The position numbers and the translations under genes are program-made. This document shows positions 42,595-51,636 of a stretch of 64,000 nucleotides of DNA, in pieces. The DNA comes from an uncultured Lachnospiraceae bacterium (GTDB taxonomy: Bacteria > Bacillota > Clostridia > Lachnospirales > Lachnospiraceae). Where the stretch lies: the NCBI GenBank assembly GCA_900550475.1, contig URSA01000014.1, forward strand, positions 1 through 64,000. The letters run 5' to 3'. The notes below the pieces were generated by a model. The model was given only the letters and a program-made list of their open reading frames with translations. It was not told the DNA's origin and did not search any database. The first letter of the stretch is position 1; each line of letters starts with the position of its first letter.

Positions 42595-43161
42595 ATGTCA
42601 AAACAGCTTTGGAAACCGGGAAATATGCTGTATCCGCTGCCTGTGGTGATGGTGAGCGTCGCCGGGGCGGACGGTGAAAAAAATATTCTGACCATTGCGT
42701 GGACGGGTACCATATGCAGCGATCCGCCCATGGTGTCCATCTCGGTGAGACCGGAGAGACACTCTTATAACATGATCCGCGAGACGGGGGAGTTTGTGAT
42801 CAATCTGACCACGGAGGAGCTTGCCTTTGCCACGGATTACTGTGGAATCAAAAGCGGGCGGGATGTGGACAAGTTCAAGGAGATGCATCTGACCCCCATA
42901 CCGGGAGAGGTGGTGAAAGCGCCCCTCATCAAGGAAAGCCCGGTGAATATTGAGTGCCGCGTCACGGAAGTGAAGAAGCTGGGAAGCCACGATATGTTTC
43001 TGGCGGAGGTGGTGGCGGTGCATGCGGATGAGCAGTACATGGACGAGAACCACAAATTCCATCTGGAGAAGGCGTCGCCCATCGTGTACTCCCACGGCAC
43101 ATACCTTACCACAGGCAAAGAGATCGGCACCTTCGGTTACAGTGTGAGAAAGAAAAAATAA
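42595..43161 (+). CDS. Flavin reductase family protein
   Basis: 188 residues of the FMN-binding split-barrel flavin reductases. NILTIAWTGTICSDPPMVSI and VRPERHSYNMIRETGEFVIN (about residues 25-67) bind FMN, as in Archaeoglobus ferric reductase-like proteins. HADEQYMDENHKF near 140 lies in the C-terminal strand region. Such proteins reduce FMN or work as FMN-bound oxidoreductases; the partner is unknown. A long hairpin lies 40 bases upstream. Confidence 0.87.
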   Translation: MSKQLWKPGNMLYPLPVVMVSVAGADGEKNILTIAWTGTICSDPPMVSISVRPERHSYNMIRETGEFVINLTTEELAFATDYCGIKSGRDVDKFKEMHLTPIPGEVVKAPLIKESPVNIECRVTEVKKLGSHDMFLAEVVAVHADEQYMDENHKFHLEKASPIVYSHGTYLTTGKEIGTFGYSVRKKK

Positions 43162-43189
43162 CAGGAATGAATACAGCAGGCGGAGAACC

Positions 43190-44410
43190 TCAGTTTTCCG
43201 GCCTGCTGTTTTTTGGGGGCAGCATACTGCCGCGCACCACGGCGGAGGAGCCGAAGCGGCCGCGTATGTCGTCGAGAGCGGCGTCCAGCTTCCGCTGCTT
43301 TTCATTGGAAGGCTGCGGTTTTGCCAGATCGAAAAGGGAGAGCTGCACCGGGGTATCCTCCGGAACCAGCTTTGAGGTGCGCAGACCCAGAAGCCGGATG
43401 GGCGAGGAATCCCACAGGGCGTCGAACAGCAGAAGCGCCGTGCGGTAAAGCACCTCGGAGGAGGCACTGGGCGTATCCAGAAGCATCTGGTGCGATACGG
43501 ATTTAAAGGAGCTGTATTTGATTTCAAGACACACCAGAGTCGCCATTTCGTGGGAAGCGCGAAGGCTGTGCCCCACCGATTCCGCAAGGGTGAGGAGGGT
43601 GTGGGCAGCTTCCGTGCGCAGGGTGAGATCGTGGCTGAGGGTGGTGGAATTGCCAACCCCCTTCCGCTTTGCAGGCTGCGGCATCACGACGGAGTCATCC
43701 CTGCCGTTTGCATAATTCCACAACAAAAGACCATGGCTTTTCAGATGGGCGGTCAGAATGTCCGGGTCTGCGCAGGCGAGATCGCCGATGGTCATGATTT
43801 CCAGTTTATGTAAGATTTCCACACTGGATCTGCCGCACATGAACAGGGAGGAGACGGGGAGGGGCCACAGCTTCTTGCGGATCTCCCGGGAGTACAGGGT
43901 GTGCACCAGATCCGGCTTCTTGAAGTCGGATGCCATTTTTGCCAGAACCTTGCGGTCGGAGATTCCCACGTTGACCGTGAAGCCGAAGCGGGAGCGGATC
44001 TCGTCCTTTATGGTATGCGCGGCGGCCTCCGGAGAGGGGTAGCGGTGCGCCACGGAGGAAAAATCCAGATAGCACTCGTCGATGCTTGCCTGTTCAATGT
44101 CGGGACAGATGTCGAGAAGGTAGGACATGAGCATATGACTTTTCTGCTCATACATGGCATGATCGGGGGAGACGATGGTGAGAGAAGGGCATTTGCGCAG
44201 GGCATTTACCACAGGCTCTCCCGTGGTGATGCCATATGCCTTTGCCGGGATGGATTTTGCCAGAACCACGCCGTGCCGCTTTTCGATATCGCCGCCCACG
44301 ATGGACGGGATCAGGCGGAGATCCGCAGTCTCGCCGTTCTGCAGGCGCTCCGCCGCACTCCAGCTTAAAAAGGCGGAATTTACATCAATATGAAAGATAA
44401 TGGGATCCAT
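43190..44410 (-). CDS. dinB: DNA polymerase IV (Y family)
   Basis: 406 residues. IIFHIDVNSAFLSWSAAERL contains the first metal-binding Asp, and QASIDECYLDFS the second acidic pair. The little-finger domain follows (KGVGNSTTLSHDL onward). Dpo4-like enzymes copy across damaged bases. AAGGAGGATGCGGCG precedes the ATG at 44410 on the minus strand. It is divergent from the M23 peptidase gene. Confidence 0.93.
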   Translation of the reverse strand: MDPIIFHIDVNSAFLSWSAAERLQNGETADLRLIPSIVGGDIEKRHGVVLAKSIPAKAYGITTGEPVVNALRKCPSLTIVSPDHAMYEQKSHMLMSYLLDICPDIEQASIDECYLDFSSVAHRYPSPEAAAHTIKDEIRSRFGFTVNVGISDRKVLAKMASDFKKPDLVHTLYSREIRKKLWPLPVSSLFMCGRSSVEILHKLEIMTIGDLACADPDILTAHLKSHGLLLWNYANGRDDSVVMPQPAKRKGVGNSTTLSHDLTLRTEAAHTLLTLAESVGHSLRASHEMATLVCLEIKYSSFKSVSHQMLLDTPSASSEVLYRTALLLFDALWDSSPIRLLGLRTSKLVPEDTPVQLSLFDLAKPQPSNEKQRKLDAALDDIRGRFGSSAVVRGSMLPPKNSRPEN

Positions 44411-44541
44411 CGCCGCATCCTCCTTCGTTTCCTGTTTTTTCCTTCGATTTCTATTATATCCTTTTTAATAAGCCCTTTACAACCCAAAAGAATGCTGATA
44501 GAATGGTAATTGTTACAAAATTGTGAACTAAGGGAAAGAAC

Positions 44542-46134
44542 ATGCTGAAGAAGATAACCAAACATTATAAAAGATTGCATTTTACATATATGAAACTTGC
44601 AGGGGGCATACTTTTTACAGCGGCTCTCTTTTTTCCGTCCTACACCAAATGGGAGGATGCGGGCAACAACACCTTCACCATATTCCTGAACGGCCAGGAG
44701 GTCGGGATGGTGGCGGAGTACGCCAGAGCGGAGGAACTGCTTCAGGAAACAAGGCGCGAGCTGGTGTCCCGGTCGAACGAGCTGGTGTTTATCGATGTGG
44801 ACATGACCATGGAGGGTAAGAGTGTCCTCTGGGGCAAGGTGGATGATGAAAACGAAGTGAAGGCGCGCATGAGAAGCGTGCTTAAGGACAATATCAAGGA
44901 GACCATGCACCGCTCCTATGTGCTGAAGGTGAACAATTACATGGTGAATCTGGGAAGCAGACAGGATGTGGAGACCCTTCTCCAGACGGCGGTGGACAAG
45001 TATGACACAACGGGGCAGTATCAGGTGGAGCTGGTTCATGCCGAAAACCGGGAGTTCAGCGTGCTTACCGCACAGATCGCGGATGTGGGAACGCCGGAGG
45101 AACAGCAGGTTGCGGCACAGAGCCTGATTCCCGAGGCAAACGGCGGAATCCAGCAGGTGTTTGACAGTGCCCTTGATGATGTGGAGCCCGCGGGCGAAAA
45201 GGGATTTGAGGATTACGAGCTCGGTCTGGTCGGCATGAACTTCGCCGAGGAAGTGGAGATCGTGGAGGCGTACCTCGATACGGATGAACTGACCGGCGTG
45301 GAACAGGCCGTGGAGGAGGTGATCAAGGAGCAGGAGGTCAATTCCGTCTATGAGGTCGTGTCGGGCGATACTTTGTCCGAGATTGCCATCAAGGTGAATA
45401 TTCCCATGGATCAGCTGGTTGCCATGAACGATGCCCTGACGGATGTTAATTCTACGATCCGCGTGGGACAGGAGCTGATCATTACGATTCCCGAACCGGA
45501 GCTTTCCGTGGAACGGCAGGAGGAAATGTATTACGAAGAGATTTATGACGCAGATGTGATTTATATTGATAATGACAGCTGGTATACCACACAGCAGGTG
45601 ACAAGGCAGGAGCCCTCCGCAGGCTTCCGTAAGGTGGTTGCCATCGTATCCTATCACAATGACAAGGAGACGGGCAGGGAGATCCTGAAGGAAGAACTGG
45701 TTATGGAGGCGGTGCCCAAGATTGTGGAGCGCGGCACCAAGATCCCGCCCACCTATATCCGGCCGATCTCGGGAGGAAGACAGACCTCCGGCTTCGGCAA
45801 GAGAAAAGCGCCTACCAAGGGAGCCAGCACGTACCATAAGGGCGTAGACTGGGCAACCCCTACCGGAACCACGGTGGTTGCGTCCTGCGGCGGTACGGTA
45901 ACCAAGGCGGGATGGGGCAAGGGAACCGGCTACACGGTATTCATTGACCATGAGGGAGGATATCAGACCCGTTACGCCCATCTGAGCAAGATCTATGTTT
46001 CGGTGGGACAGAAGGTTTCCCAGGGACAGAAGATCGCACTTTCCGGCAATACCGGCGTGAGCACGGGGCCTCATCTGCATTTCGAGATCCGTATCAACGG
46101 CAACCCGGTCAACCCGCTGAAATACCTGAAGTAA
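44542..46134 (+). CDS. LysM-G5-M23 cell-wall endopeptidase
   Basis: 530 residues. One N-terminal membrane segment (about 18-34, LAGGILFTAALFFPS) anchors it. A LysM domain is at about 270-318 (YEVVSGDTLSEIAIKVNIPM), a G5-like region at about 345-405, and the M23 domain at about 405-530. Zinc-site residues are seen in HKGVDWATP, RYAHLSKI and GPHLHFEIRING. It should cut peptidoglycan cross-links outside the membrane. AAGGGAAAG precedes the ATG. Confidence 0.93.
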   Translation: MLKKITKHYKRLHFTYMKLAGGILFTAALFFPSYTKWEDAGNNTFTIFLNGQEVGMVAEYARAEELLQETRRELVSRSNELVFIDVDMTMEGKSVLWGKVDDENEVKARMRSVLKDNIKETMHRSYVLKVNNYMVNLGSRQDVETLLQTAVDKYDTTGQYQVELVHAENREFSVLTAQIADVGTPEEQQVAAQSLIPEANGGIQQVFDSALDDVEPAGEKGFEDYELGLVGMNFAEEVEIVEAYLDTDELTGVEQAVEEVIKEQEVNSVYEVVSGDTLSEIAIKVNIPMDQLVAMNDALTDVNSTIRVGQELIITIPEPELSVERQEEMYYEEIYDADVIYIDNDSWYTTQQVTRQEPSAGFRKVVAIVSYHNDKETGREILKEELVMEAVPKIVERGTKIPPTYIRPISGGRQTSGFGKRKAPTKGASTYHKGVDWATPTGTTVVASCGGTVTKAGWGKGTGYTVFIDHEGGYQTRYAHLSKIYVSVGQKVSQGQKIALSGNTGVSTGPHLHFEIRINGNPVNPLKYLK

Positions 46135-46269
46135 AGCGGTAAAGCGGCACGAACATGTATTTGTGTTTACAAAATGTTTACAACGGTATATAATGTTTTA
46201 AATAAAAAGGAAAGTAGCCGGTTGGCTTGAAATGTGATGCCTGTGGGCACACGAATAGAGGAAAATGAG

Positions 46270-47562
46270 ATGGAACAATACGCAATCAAAGGCGGTAATC
46301 CATTAGTCGGTGAAGTTGAGATAGGAGGCGCTAAGAACGCAGCGCTTCCTATTATTGCGGCATCCGTCATGACGGATGAGACGGTGCACATCGATAATCT
46401 GCCGGACGTGCGCGATACCAATGTCCTGTTGGATACAATGCAGGAGATCGGCGTTATCGTGAAACGTGAGGAACGGCACAGAGTGACCATCAATGCCGCG
46501 CAGATCAACAGTCTGCAGGTAGATGGCGACAATATCAGGAGAATCAGGGCTTCCTATTATTTTATCGGGGCTCTGCTTGCAAAGTACGGACATGTGGAGG
46601 TGGCGCTTCCCGGCGGATGCGATATCGGCTGCCGCGCCATCGACCAGCATATAAAGGGCTTCCGCGCGCTGGGTGCGGATGTGAAGATTGAGTATGGTCT
46701 GATCAAGGCGCATGCAGATCATCTGAAGGGCAGCCACATTTACATGGATCAGGTTTCGGTGGGCGCTACCATCAATGTGATGATGGGGGCTTCCATGGCG
46801 GAGGGACAGACTATTATCGAGAATGCGGCGAAGGAGCCCCATGTGGTGGATCTTGCCAACTTCTTAAACAGCATGGGCGCAAACATAAAAGGCGCAGGTA
46901 CGGATGTGATCCGCATCAAGGGCGTACAGAAGCTCCACGGTACGGATTATGCCATTATCCCGGATCAGATCGAGGCGGGCACTTTTATGTTTGCCGCTGC
47001 GATCACCAAGGGAGATATCACGGTGAAGAATGTGATCCCCAAACACTTGGAATCCATCACGGCGAAGCTTTTGGAGATCGGCTGTGAGATAGAGGAGTCG
47101 GACGACGCAGTCCGGGTTGTTGCGGCAAAACCGCTTCGGCACACTCATGTAAAGACCCTTCCCTATCCCGGTTTTCCTACGGATATGCAGCCCCAGATCA
47201 CGGTGGCACTCGCCCTGTCCCAGGGTACGAGCATCGTGACCGAGAGCATTTTTGAGAATCGTTTCCGCTATGTGGATGAGCTCACCCGTATGGGCGCCAA
47301 TATCAAGGTAGAGGGCAATACCGCCATCGTGGACGGCGTGGAGCAGTACACGGGGGCCTGCATTACAGCCCCGGATCTGAGAGCCGGCGCGGCGCTTGTG
47401 CTGGCGGCACTGGCGGCGGACGGATATTCCGTTGTGGAAAAGATCTATTATATTGAGCGCGGCTATGAGGATTTCGAGATCAAGCTGCAGGCGTTGGGCG
47501 CACAGATCGAGCGCATCAGCACTGACAGGGATTTACAGAAATTTAAGCTGAAAATCGGTTGA
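46270..47562 (+). CDS. murA: UDP-N-acetylglucosamine 1-carboxyvinyltransferase
   Basis: 430 residues; first committed step of peptidoglycan synthesis, adding enolpyruvate to UDP-GlcNAc. GGAKNAALPIIAASVM is the N-terminal substrate region. The catalytic loop LPGGCDIGCRAIDQHIKGF holds Cys117, the fosfomycin target, and PGFPTDMQPQ is the C-terminal site. ATG 46270 follows AGAGGAAAATGAG; the frame extends upstream to 46234. The -35 box of the next gene overlaps its stop codon. Confidence 0.96.
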   Translation: MEQYAIKGGNPLVGEVEIGGAKNAALPIIAASVMTDETVHIDNLPDVRDTNVLLDTMQEIGVIVKREERHRVTINAAQINSLQVDGDNIRRIRASYYFIGALLAKYGHVEVALPGGCDIGCRAIDQHIKGFRALGADVKIEYGLIKAHADHLKGSHIYMDQVSVGATINVMMGASMAEGQTIIENAAKEPHVVDLANFLNSMGANIKGAGTDVIRIKGVQKLHGTDYAIIPDQIEAGTFMFAAAITKGDITVKNVIPKHLESITAKLLEIGCEIEESDDAVRVVAAKPLRHTHVKTLPYPGFPTDMQPQITVALALSQGTSIVTESIFENRFRYVDELTRMGANIKVEGNTAIVDGVEQYTGACITAPDLRAGAALVLAALAADGYSVVEKIYYIERGYEDFEIKLQALGAQIERISTDRDLQKFKLKIG

Positions 47563-47587
47563 CAAACCGGGACGCGCATAGTATCGT
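47559..47587 (+). promoter_or_regulatory. metK promoter overlapping the murA stop codon
   Basis: TTGACA (47559-47564) shares bases with the murA TGA (47560-47562). TATCGT (47582-47587) lies 17 bases on. Transcription would start about 25 bases before the riboswitch. Confidence 0.65.
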
Positions 47588-47615
47588 GTTGATAGAAAAG
47601 ATAACTTCATAACAT

Positions 47616-47736
47616 CTCTCTTATTCAGAGTGGCGGAGATACATAGGATCTGTGAAACCACGGCAACCCCGCATCCTGCGGAAGGTGCCTCCCTGAGCGA
47701 GAAATCCTGCATATGCAGGTCGAACAATAAGAGGAT
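47616..47736 (+). promoter_or_regulatory. SAM-I (S-box) riboswitch
   Basis: The P1 helix is CTCTTATT (47618-47625) with AATAAGAG (47727-47734). Inside are the conserved SAM-I segments CAGAGTGGCGGAGA, GGATCTGTGAAACCACGGCAACC-like parts (GAAACC, CGGCAACCC), GGAAGGTGCC and TCCCTGAGCGA. Binding of S-adenosylmethionine stabilises P1 and allows the terminator at 47758 to form, lowering metK transcription. Confidence 0.95.
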
Positions 47737-47757
47737 TTGATAATATTCGCAATGTCG

Positions 47758-47789
47758 GATCCGCTTAGTGTGTGAAGCGGATCTTTTTT
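47758..47789 (+). terminator. Riboswitch-controlled terminator
   Basis: GATCCGCTT (47758-47766) and AAGCGGATC (47775-47783) form a perfect 9-bp stem followed by six T. It lies after the SAM aptamer and before metK. Confidence 0.92.
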
Positions 47790-47885
47790 ATCTCATAAAA
47801 AATGATTGCAGAATGCAAAGGATTGTCCCCGCGGACGCAAGGCGAAGTGCGATGGCATGCGGGTGACGGAAAGGTATGGTGTGAA

Positions 47886-49079
47886 ATGGAAAAAGAGAAA
47901 TTGTTGTTTACATCCGAGTCCGTGACGGAAGGGCATCCGGACAAAGTGTGTGATGCCATCTCAGATGCGATTCTGGATGCTATGGTGGAGCAGGATCCCA
48001 TGAGCCGTGTGGCTTGTGAGACGGCAACCTGTACCGGCTTTGTGCTGGTTACGGGCGAGGTGACCACCAAGGCGCAGGTGGACATCCCCAAGATCGTACG
48101 CGACACGGTCAGGGAGATCGGCTACGACAGATCCGAATACGGCTTTGACGGCAATACCTGTGCGGTGTTCGTAGCACTGGACAAGCAGTCCCCCGACATT
48201 GCAATGGGCGTTGACAAGGCGCTTGAGGCAAGAGAGTACGGCATGACGGATGAGGAGCTTGAGGCGATCGGAGCCGGCGATCAGGGTATGATGTTCGGCT
48301 ATGCGACTAACGAGACAAAGGAGTACATGCCGTACCCCATCTATCTGGCACATCAGCTCACCAGACAGCTTACAAGGGTGCGCAAGGACGGCACGCTTCC
48401 CTATTTAAGACCCGACGGAAAGAGCCAGGTTTCCGTACAGTATGACGAGAACGGAAAACCCATCCGCCTCGAGGCAGTGGTTCTGTCCACGCAGCATGAC
48501 GAGGATGTGGAGCAGGAGCAGATTCACGCGGACATCAAGAAGTATGTGTTTGACCCGGTTCTGCCCGCAGAGCTTCTGGATGCGGACACAAAGTATTTCA
48601 TCAATCCTACGGGAAGATTTGTGATCGGCGGCCCTCACGGCGATGCCGGACTGACGGGACGTAAGATCATCGTTGACACCTACGGCGGCTATGCACGTCA
48701 CGGCGGCGGCGCTTTCTCCGGAAAGGACTGCACCAAGGTAGATCGCTCCGCAGCGTACGCAGCCCGCTATGTGGCAAAGAACATTGTGGCAGCAGGCCTG
48801 GCGGACAAGTGCGAGATCCAGCTTTCCTACGCAATCGGTGTGGCACAGCCCACCTCCGTGCGGGTTGACACCTTCGGTACCGGAAAGGTAAGCGAATCGA
48901 AGCTGGTCGATATTGTGCGCGAGAATTTTGACCTGCGTCCCGCAGGCATTATCAAGATGCTGGATCTGCGCCGTCCCATCTACAAGCAGACGGCGGCTTA
49001 CGGTCATTTCGGCCGCGACGATCTGGATCTGCCTTGGGAGAAGTTAGATAAGGTTGAATTGTTAAAGAAGTACCTGTAA
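47886..49079 (+). CDS. metK: S-adenosylmethionine synthetase
   Basis: 397 residues, full length. FTSESVTEGHPDKVCDAISD opens the protein; GAGDQGMMFGYATNE and GGPHGDAGLTGRKIIVDTYG are the two family signatures that hold the ATP phosphates. It joins methionine and ATP to form SAM. ATG 47886 matches the usual start (MEKEKLLFTSESV), and the frame extends upstream to 47802. Expression is under the SAM riboswitch, giving end-product feedback. Confidence 0.97.
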   Translation: MEKEKLLFTSESVTEGHPDKVCDAISDAILDAMVEQDPMSRVACETATCTGFVLVTGEVTTKAQVDIPKIVRDTVREIGYDRSEYGFDGNTCAVFVALDKQSPDIAMGVDKALEAREYGMTDEELEAIGAGDQGMMFGYATNETKEYMPYPIYLAHQLTRQLTRVRKDGTLPYLRPDGKSQVSVQYDENGKPIRLEAVVLSTQHDEDVEQEQIHADIKKYVFDPVLPAELLDADTKYFINPTGRFVIGGPHGDAGLTGRKIIVDTYGGYARHGGGAFSGKDCTKVDRSAAYAARYVAKNIVAAGLADKCEIQLSYAIGVAQPTSVRVDTFGTGKVSESKLVDIVRENFDLRPAGIIKMLDLRRPIYKQTAAYGHFGRDDLDLPWEKLDKVELLKKYL

Positions 49080-49091
49080 AGCAGGTTATAC

Positions 49092-49165
49092 ACCGGGCTC
49101 TGTGGTCCGGCGGATGTGGCGTTGGTTTCCCGGCGCCGCACCCGCCGCCGCGGAGCCCGGTGCTG
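49092..49165 (+). terminator. Large terminator-like hairpin after metK
   Basis: ACCGGGCTC (49092-49100) pairs with GAGCCCGGT (49153-49161), followed by GCTGTTTTG. The intervening 50 bases are GC-rich and themselves self-complementary. Probably the metK terminator. Confidence 0.6.
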
Positions 49166-49225
49166 TTTTGCACTGACTTATCCTTTGTATGCGCATAATG
49201 CGACGAGTGACATCAGGCATCTCAC

Positions 49226-49445
49226 GGGTACAGGAAGCGCTTTTTGCGCTGCTGTACCCGGTTTTCGTTCGACTTCTCGCTCCGGTCGGGTACAGGAAGC
49301 GCTTTTTGTGTTGCTGTACCCGGTTTTCGTCCGATTTCTCGCTTAGATCGGGTACAGGAAGCGCTTTTTGTGTTGCTGTACCCGGTTTTCGTCCAATTCC
49401 CTGCTAAAATCGGGTACAGATCACACTTTTCCTCCTCCTGTACCC
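49226..49445 (+). repeat. Tandem array of four 34-base palindromes with a 62-base period
   Basis: GGGTACAG...CTGTACCC units start at 49226, 49288, 49350 and 49412, exactly 62 bases apart. The first three share the centre GAAGCGCTTTTTG and linkers CGGTTTTCGTYCGAYTTCTC; the fourth has a different centre that matches the inverted copy at 21366. Frames in this region are repeat translations, not genes. The stretch 49166-49575 holds no other feature. Confidence 0.85.
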
Positions 49446-49575
49446 GCCATACCAAAAAGATAAAGTTCCTTTCTTAATCGGACAAAAAGTATTAGACTTG
49501 CTTTATGATGGGTGCTACAATGATAATATCGGTGAAACGAAAAACAAAAACTTATGAGGAAAGGAAAAGAAAAAA

Positions 49576-50070
49576 ATGAGATTAGGTTTGTATGATGTAG
49601 ACTCCCTGATGAGTCAGGGCATTGGAATTGCAATTGTAGTGATCGTGGCAGGATTGCTTGTGTGGATCGGCCTGTTCTTTCTGGTTCGACTGATTGTCCT
49701 GTGGTATTTCAAGATCAACAAGATGCTGAAAGAGCTGACGAAAATGAACTATTACCTTGAAAGACTGGTTGCACAGGGGGAGGTTCCCCACGTTACCGTA
49801 CAGCAGGCAGCGCCGCAGCCCGTAGCACAGCCTACGAATCCCGCACCGCAGCCTATTGTGCAGCCGCTTGATCCTGCGCCGCAGCCCATCGTGCAGCCGC
49901 TTGATCCCACACCGCAGCCCGTGATTCAGCCGATGCCGCAGGAAACCGCAGTGATTCCCACGATGGCAGCACCGGCTGCAGCAGAACCTGTAAAACGTAC
50001 CTGCGTGAAGTGCGGTGCGGTGCTGCAGGACGGAGCATCCTTCTGCATGCAGTGCGGAACAAAGAACTAA
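49576..50070 (+). CDS. Membrane-anchored zinc-ribbon protein with Pro-Gln repeats
   Basis: 164 residues. One membrane segment (about 14-40, IGIAIVVIVAGLLVWIGLFF) is followed by a short charged stretch, a low-complexity part with near-repeats of APQPIVQPLDP (about 76-120) and a C-terminal zinc ribbon CVKCGAVLQDGASFCMQCGT. AGGAAAGGA precedes the ATG. It begins a group of three zinc-ribbon proteins. Function unknown. Confidence 0.75.
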   Translation: MRLGLYDVDSLMSQGIGIAIVVIVAGLLVWIGLFFLVRLIVLWYFKINKMLKELTKMNYYLERLVAQGEVPHVTVQQAAPQPVAQPTNPAPQPIVQPLDPAPQPIVQPLDPTPQPVIQPMPQETAVIPTMAAPAAAEPVKRTCVKCGAVLQDGASFCMQCGTKN

Positions 50071-50095
50071 AGAAGAGACAGGGAGAAAACAAAAG

Positions 50096-51613
50096 ATGTA
50101 TTGTCCGAAATGTGGAAAACAGAATGTTGATGACGCGCGGTTCTGTGCGGGATGTGGTGCAGTGCTGAACGAGGTGCAGGCGCAAGCTGCACCTGCACAG
50201 CCCGTGCAGCCTCAGCCCATGGCGCAGGCGGCACCCGCGCAACCTGTGGTGCAGGCAGTGCCCATGCAGCAGCCCCAGCCTATGGCGCAACCTGCGCCGG
50301 TGAAGAAAAAGAAAACCGGCTTCAAGGTATTTTTGGCGATCCTTGTGGTGCTTTTGCTGGTGGGAGTGGGCGTTGTGTCCTTTATGTTTATCAGCAAGGC
50401 GTCCCATGACAGAAAAGTGAAGGATCAGCTGGCACTGGCGGAGCAGTATCTGGACGAGCTGCAATACGAGGAAGCCATTGCCGCATACATGGCGGTGCTG
50501 GATCTGGAGCCTGCCAGCGAGGACGCAGCGGACGGCTTGACGGATACCTACATAAAGTGGGCGGAGAGCTGCGCGGCGGACGGCGATTACGACAAGGCAC
50601 TGGAAATTTTGCAGAATGCCGACGACAGGGCGTCCTCTAAAAAGATCAAGAAGCAGGTTTCGGAGATCGAGGCACAGCAGGAGGCGTATCAGGAGCAGCT
50701 CCGCATTGAGCAGGAACAGCGTGAGGAAGAAGAACGGCAGCGCCTTGCGGAGGAAGCCCGGGAAAAAGCGGGCGAGACACTGCAAAATTATCTGGACGCT
50801 ACCCTGATTCCCACATACGGATTGCTGGATTGTAATGCGATCTATAGGGCAGATTATCAAGGAGATGGAGAGTACGATTGGAATGCATGGTCTAAGAGAT
50901 TAGAGGAAACAAGGACGATTCTGATGTATGACATCCGGGACTATGACGGGGACGGACAGGCGGAGATGCTGGTTGCCGTCGGAAAGCTCACAGATAGTTA
51001 TCTGGGGGAAGAACAGGGAAATGTAGAAATGTGGCTCCAGATGTATGAGGTGGAGGAATATACCGTCTATATGTCTGCAGAGCAGAATTTGGGACTTTGG
51101 GTGTCCGGAGGCCCGGATGCCATGGATTTCAATGCCTACCTGATGTATGACGGTACTTACAACCACATTGCACTGGATAGTCAGGCATACTATGGTCTGG
51201 TTGCGGATGGTGTCAGCTACTATACTATGTTATGGAGATACGACGGCGACAGATTTGCGCAGGAAATCAATTTCGCGACAGGCGGATCTGATTTTGACAG
51301 CGGCGAGTTTGACCCAATTGCAGACTCGTTTGAAGGCTATGGTCTTTATGCCAGTGCGGAAAAAGCCAGAGGCAACGGCGACTGGTGGGGCATGCCTGCC
51401 TACGATGAAGAGGGCGACCATCTGGAGCGTCTGTTCAGGGTCTGCGCACGAAATCCGTATCTCTATGACTATACAGCATTTGAAAACGAGGGAGGCTCTC
51501 TCTGGTGGGAAAACGGAGATCCGGCAGGACTTGGCTATGTCTATTACGGATTTGAGAATAAAGATGGCGGATCCGCAGACGAGGTGGATGCAGCGTACGG
51601 CTATCAGGGTTGA
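50096..51613 (+). CDS. Zinc-ribbon/TPR-like membrane protein, paralog 1
   Basis: 505 residues. N-terminal zinc ribbon YCPKCGKQNVDDARFCAGCG, a Pro-Gln-Ala linker of about 45 residues, one membrane segment (FLAILVVLLLVGVGVVSFMF), then a helical TPR-like part (about 105-180) and a coiled Glu-Gln-Arg stretch. The C-terminal domain of about 270 residues starts YLDATLIPTYGLLDCNAIY and has DIRDYDGDGQAEMLVAVG, an EF-hand-like or FG-GAP-like calcium loop. ATG 50096 follows GGGAGAAAAC. It is nearly identical in its first half to the next gene. Confidence 0.75.
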   Translation: MYCPKCGKQNVDDARFCAGCGAVLNEVQAQAAPAQPVQPQPMAQAAPAQPVVQAVPMQQPQPMAQPAPVKKKKTGFKVFLAILVVLLLVGVGVVSFMFISKASHDRKVKDQLALAEQYLDELQYEEAIAAYMAVLDLEPASEDAADGLTDTYIKWAESCAADGDYDKALEILQNADDRASSKKIKKQVSEIEAQQEAYQEQLRIEQEQREEEERQRLAEEAREKAGETLQNYLDATLIPTYGLLDCNAIYRADYQGDGEYDWNAWSKRLEETRTILMYDIRDYDGDGQAEMLVAVGKLTDSYLGEEQGNVEMWLQMYEVEEYTVYMSAEQNLGLWVSGGPDAMDFNAYLMYDGTYNHIALDSQAYYGLVADGVSYYTMLWRYDGDRFAQEINFATGGSDFDSGEFDPIADSFEGYGLYASAEKARGNGDWWGMPAYDEEGDHLERLFRVCARNPYLYDYTAFENEGGSLWWENGDPAGLGYVYYGFENKDGGSADEVDAAYGYQG

Positions 51614-51636
51614 ATCGAATAAGGAGAAAACCAAAG

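Noticed and set aside
44380..46080. 566-codon open frame on the minus strand opposite the M23 peptidase gene
   Set aside because: It has low-complexity His/Leu/Arg-rich content and no domain, and it lies wholly opposite a clearly recognised gene: a codon-bias shadow.
49116..49477. Overlapping frames on both strands at 49.1-49.5 kb
   Set aside because: They are translations of the 62-base tandem repeat, with no ribosome sites and no domain.
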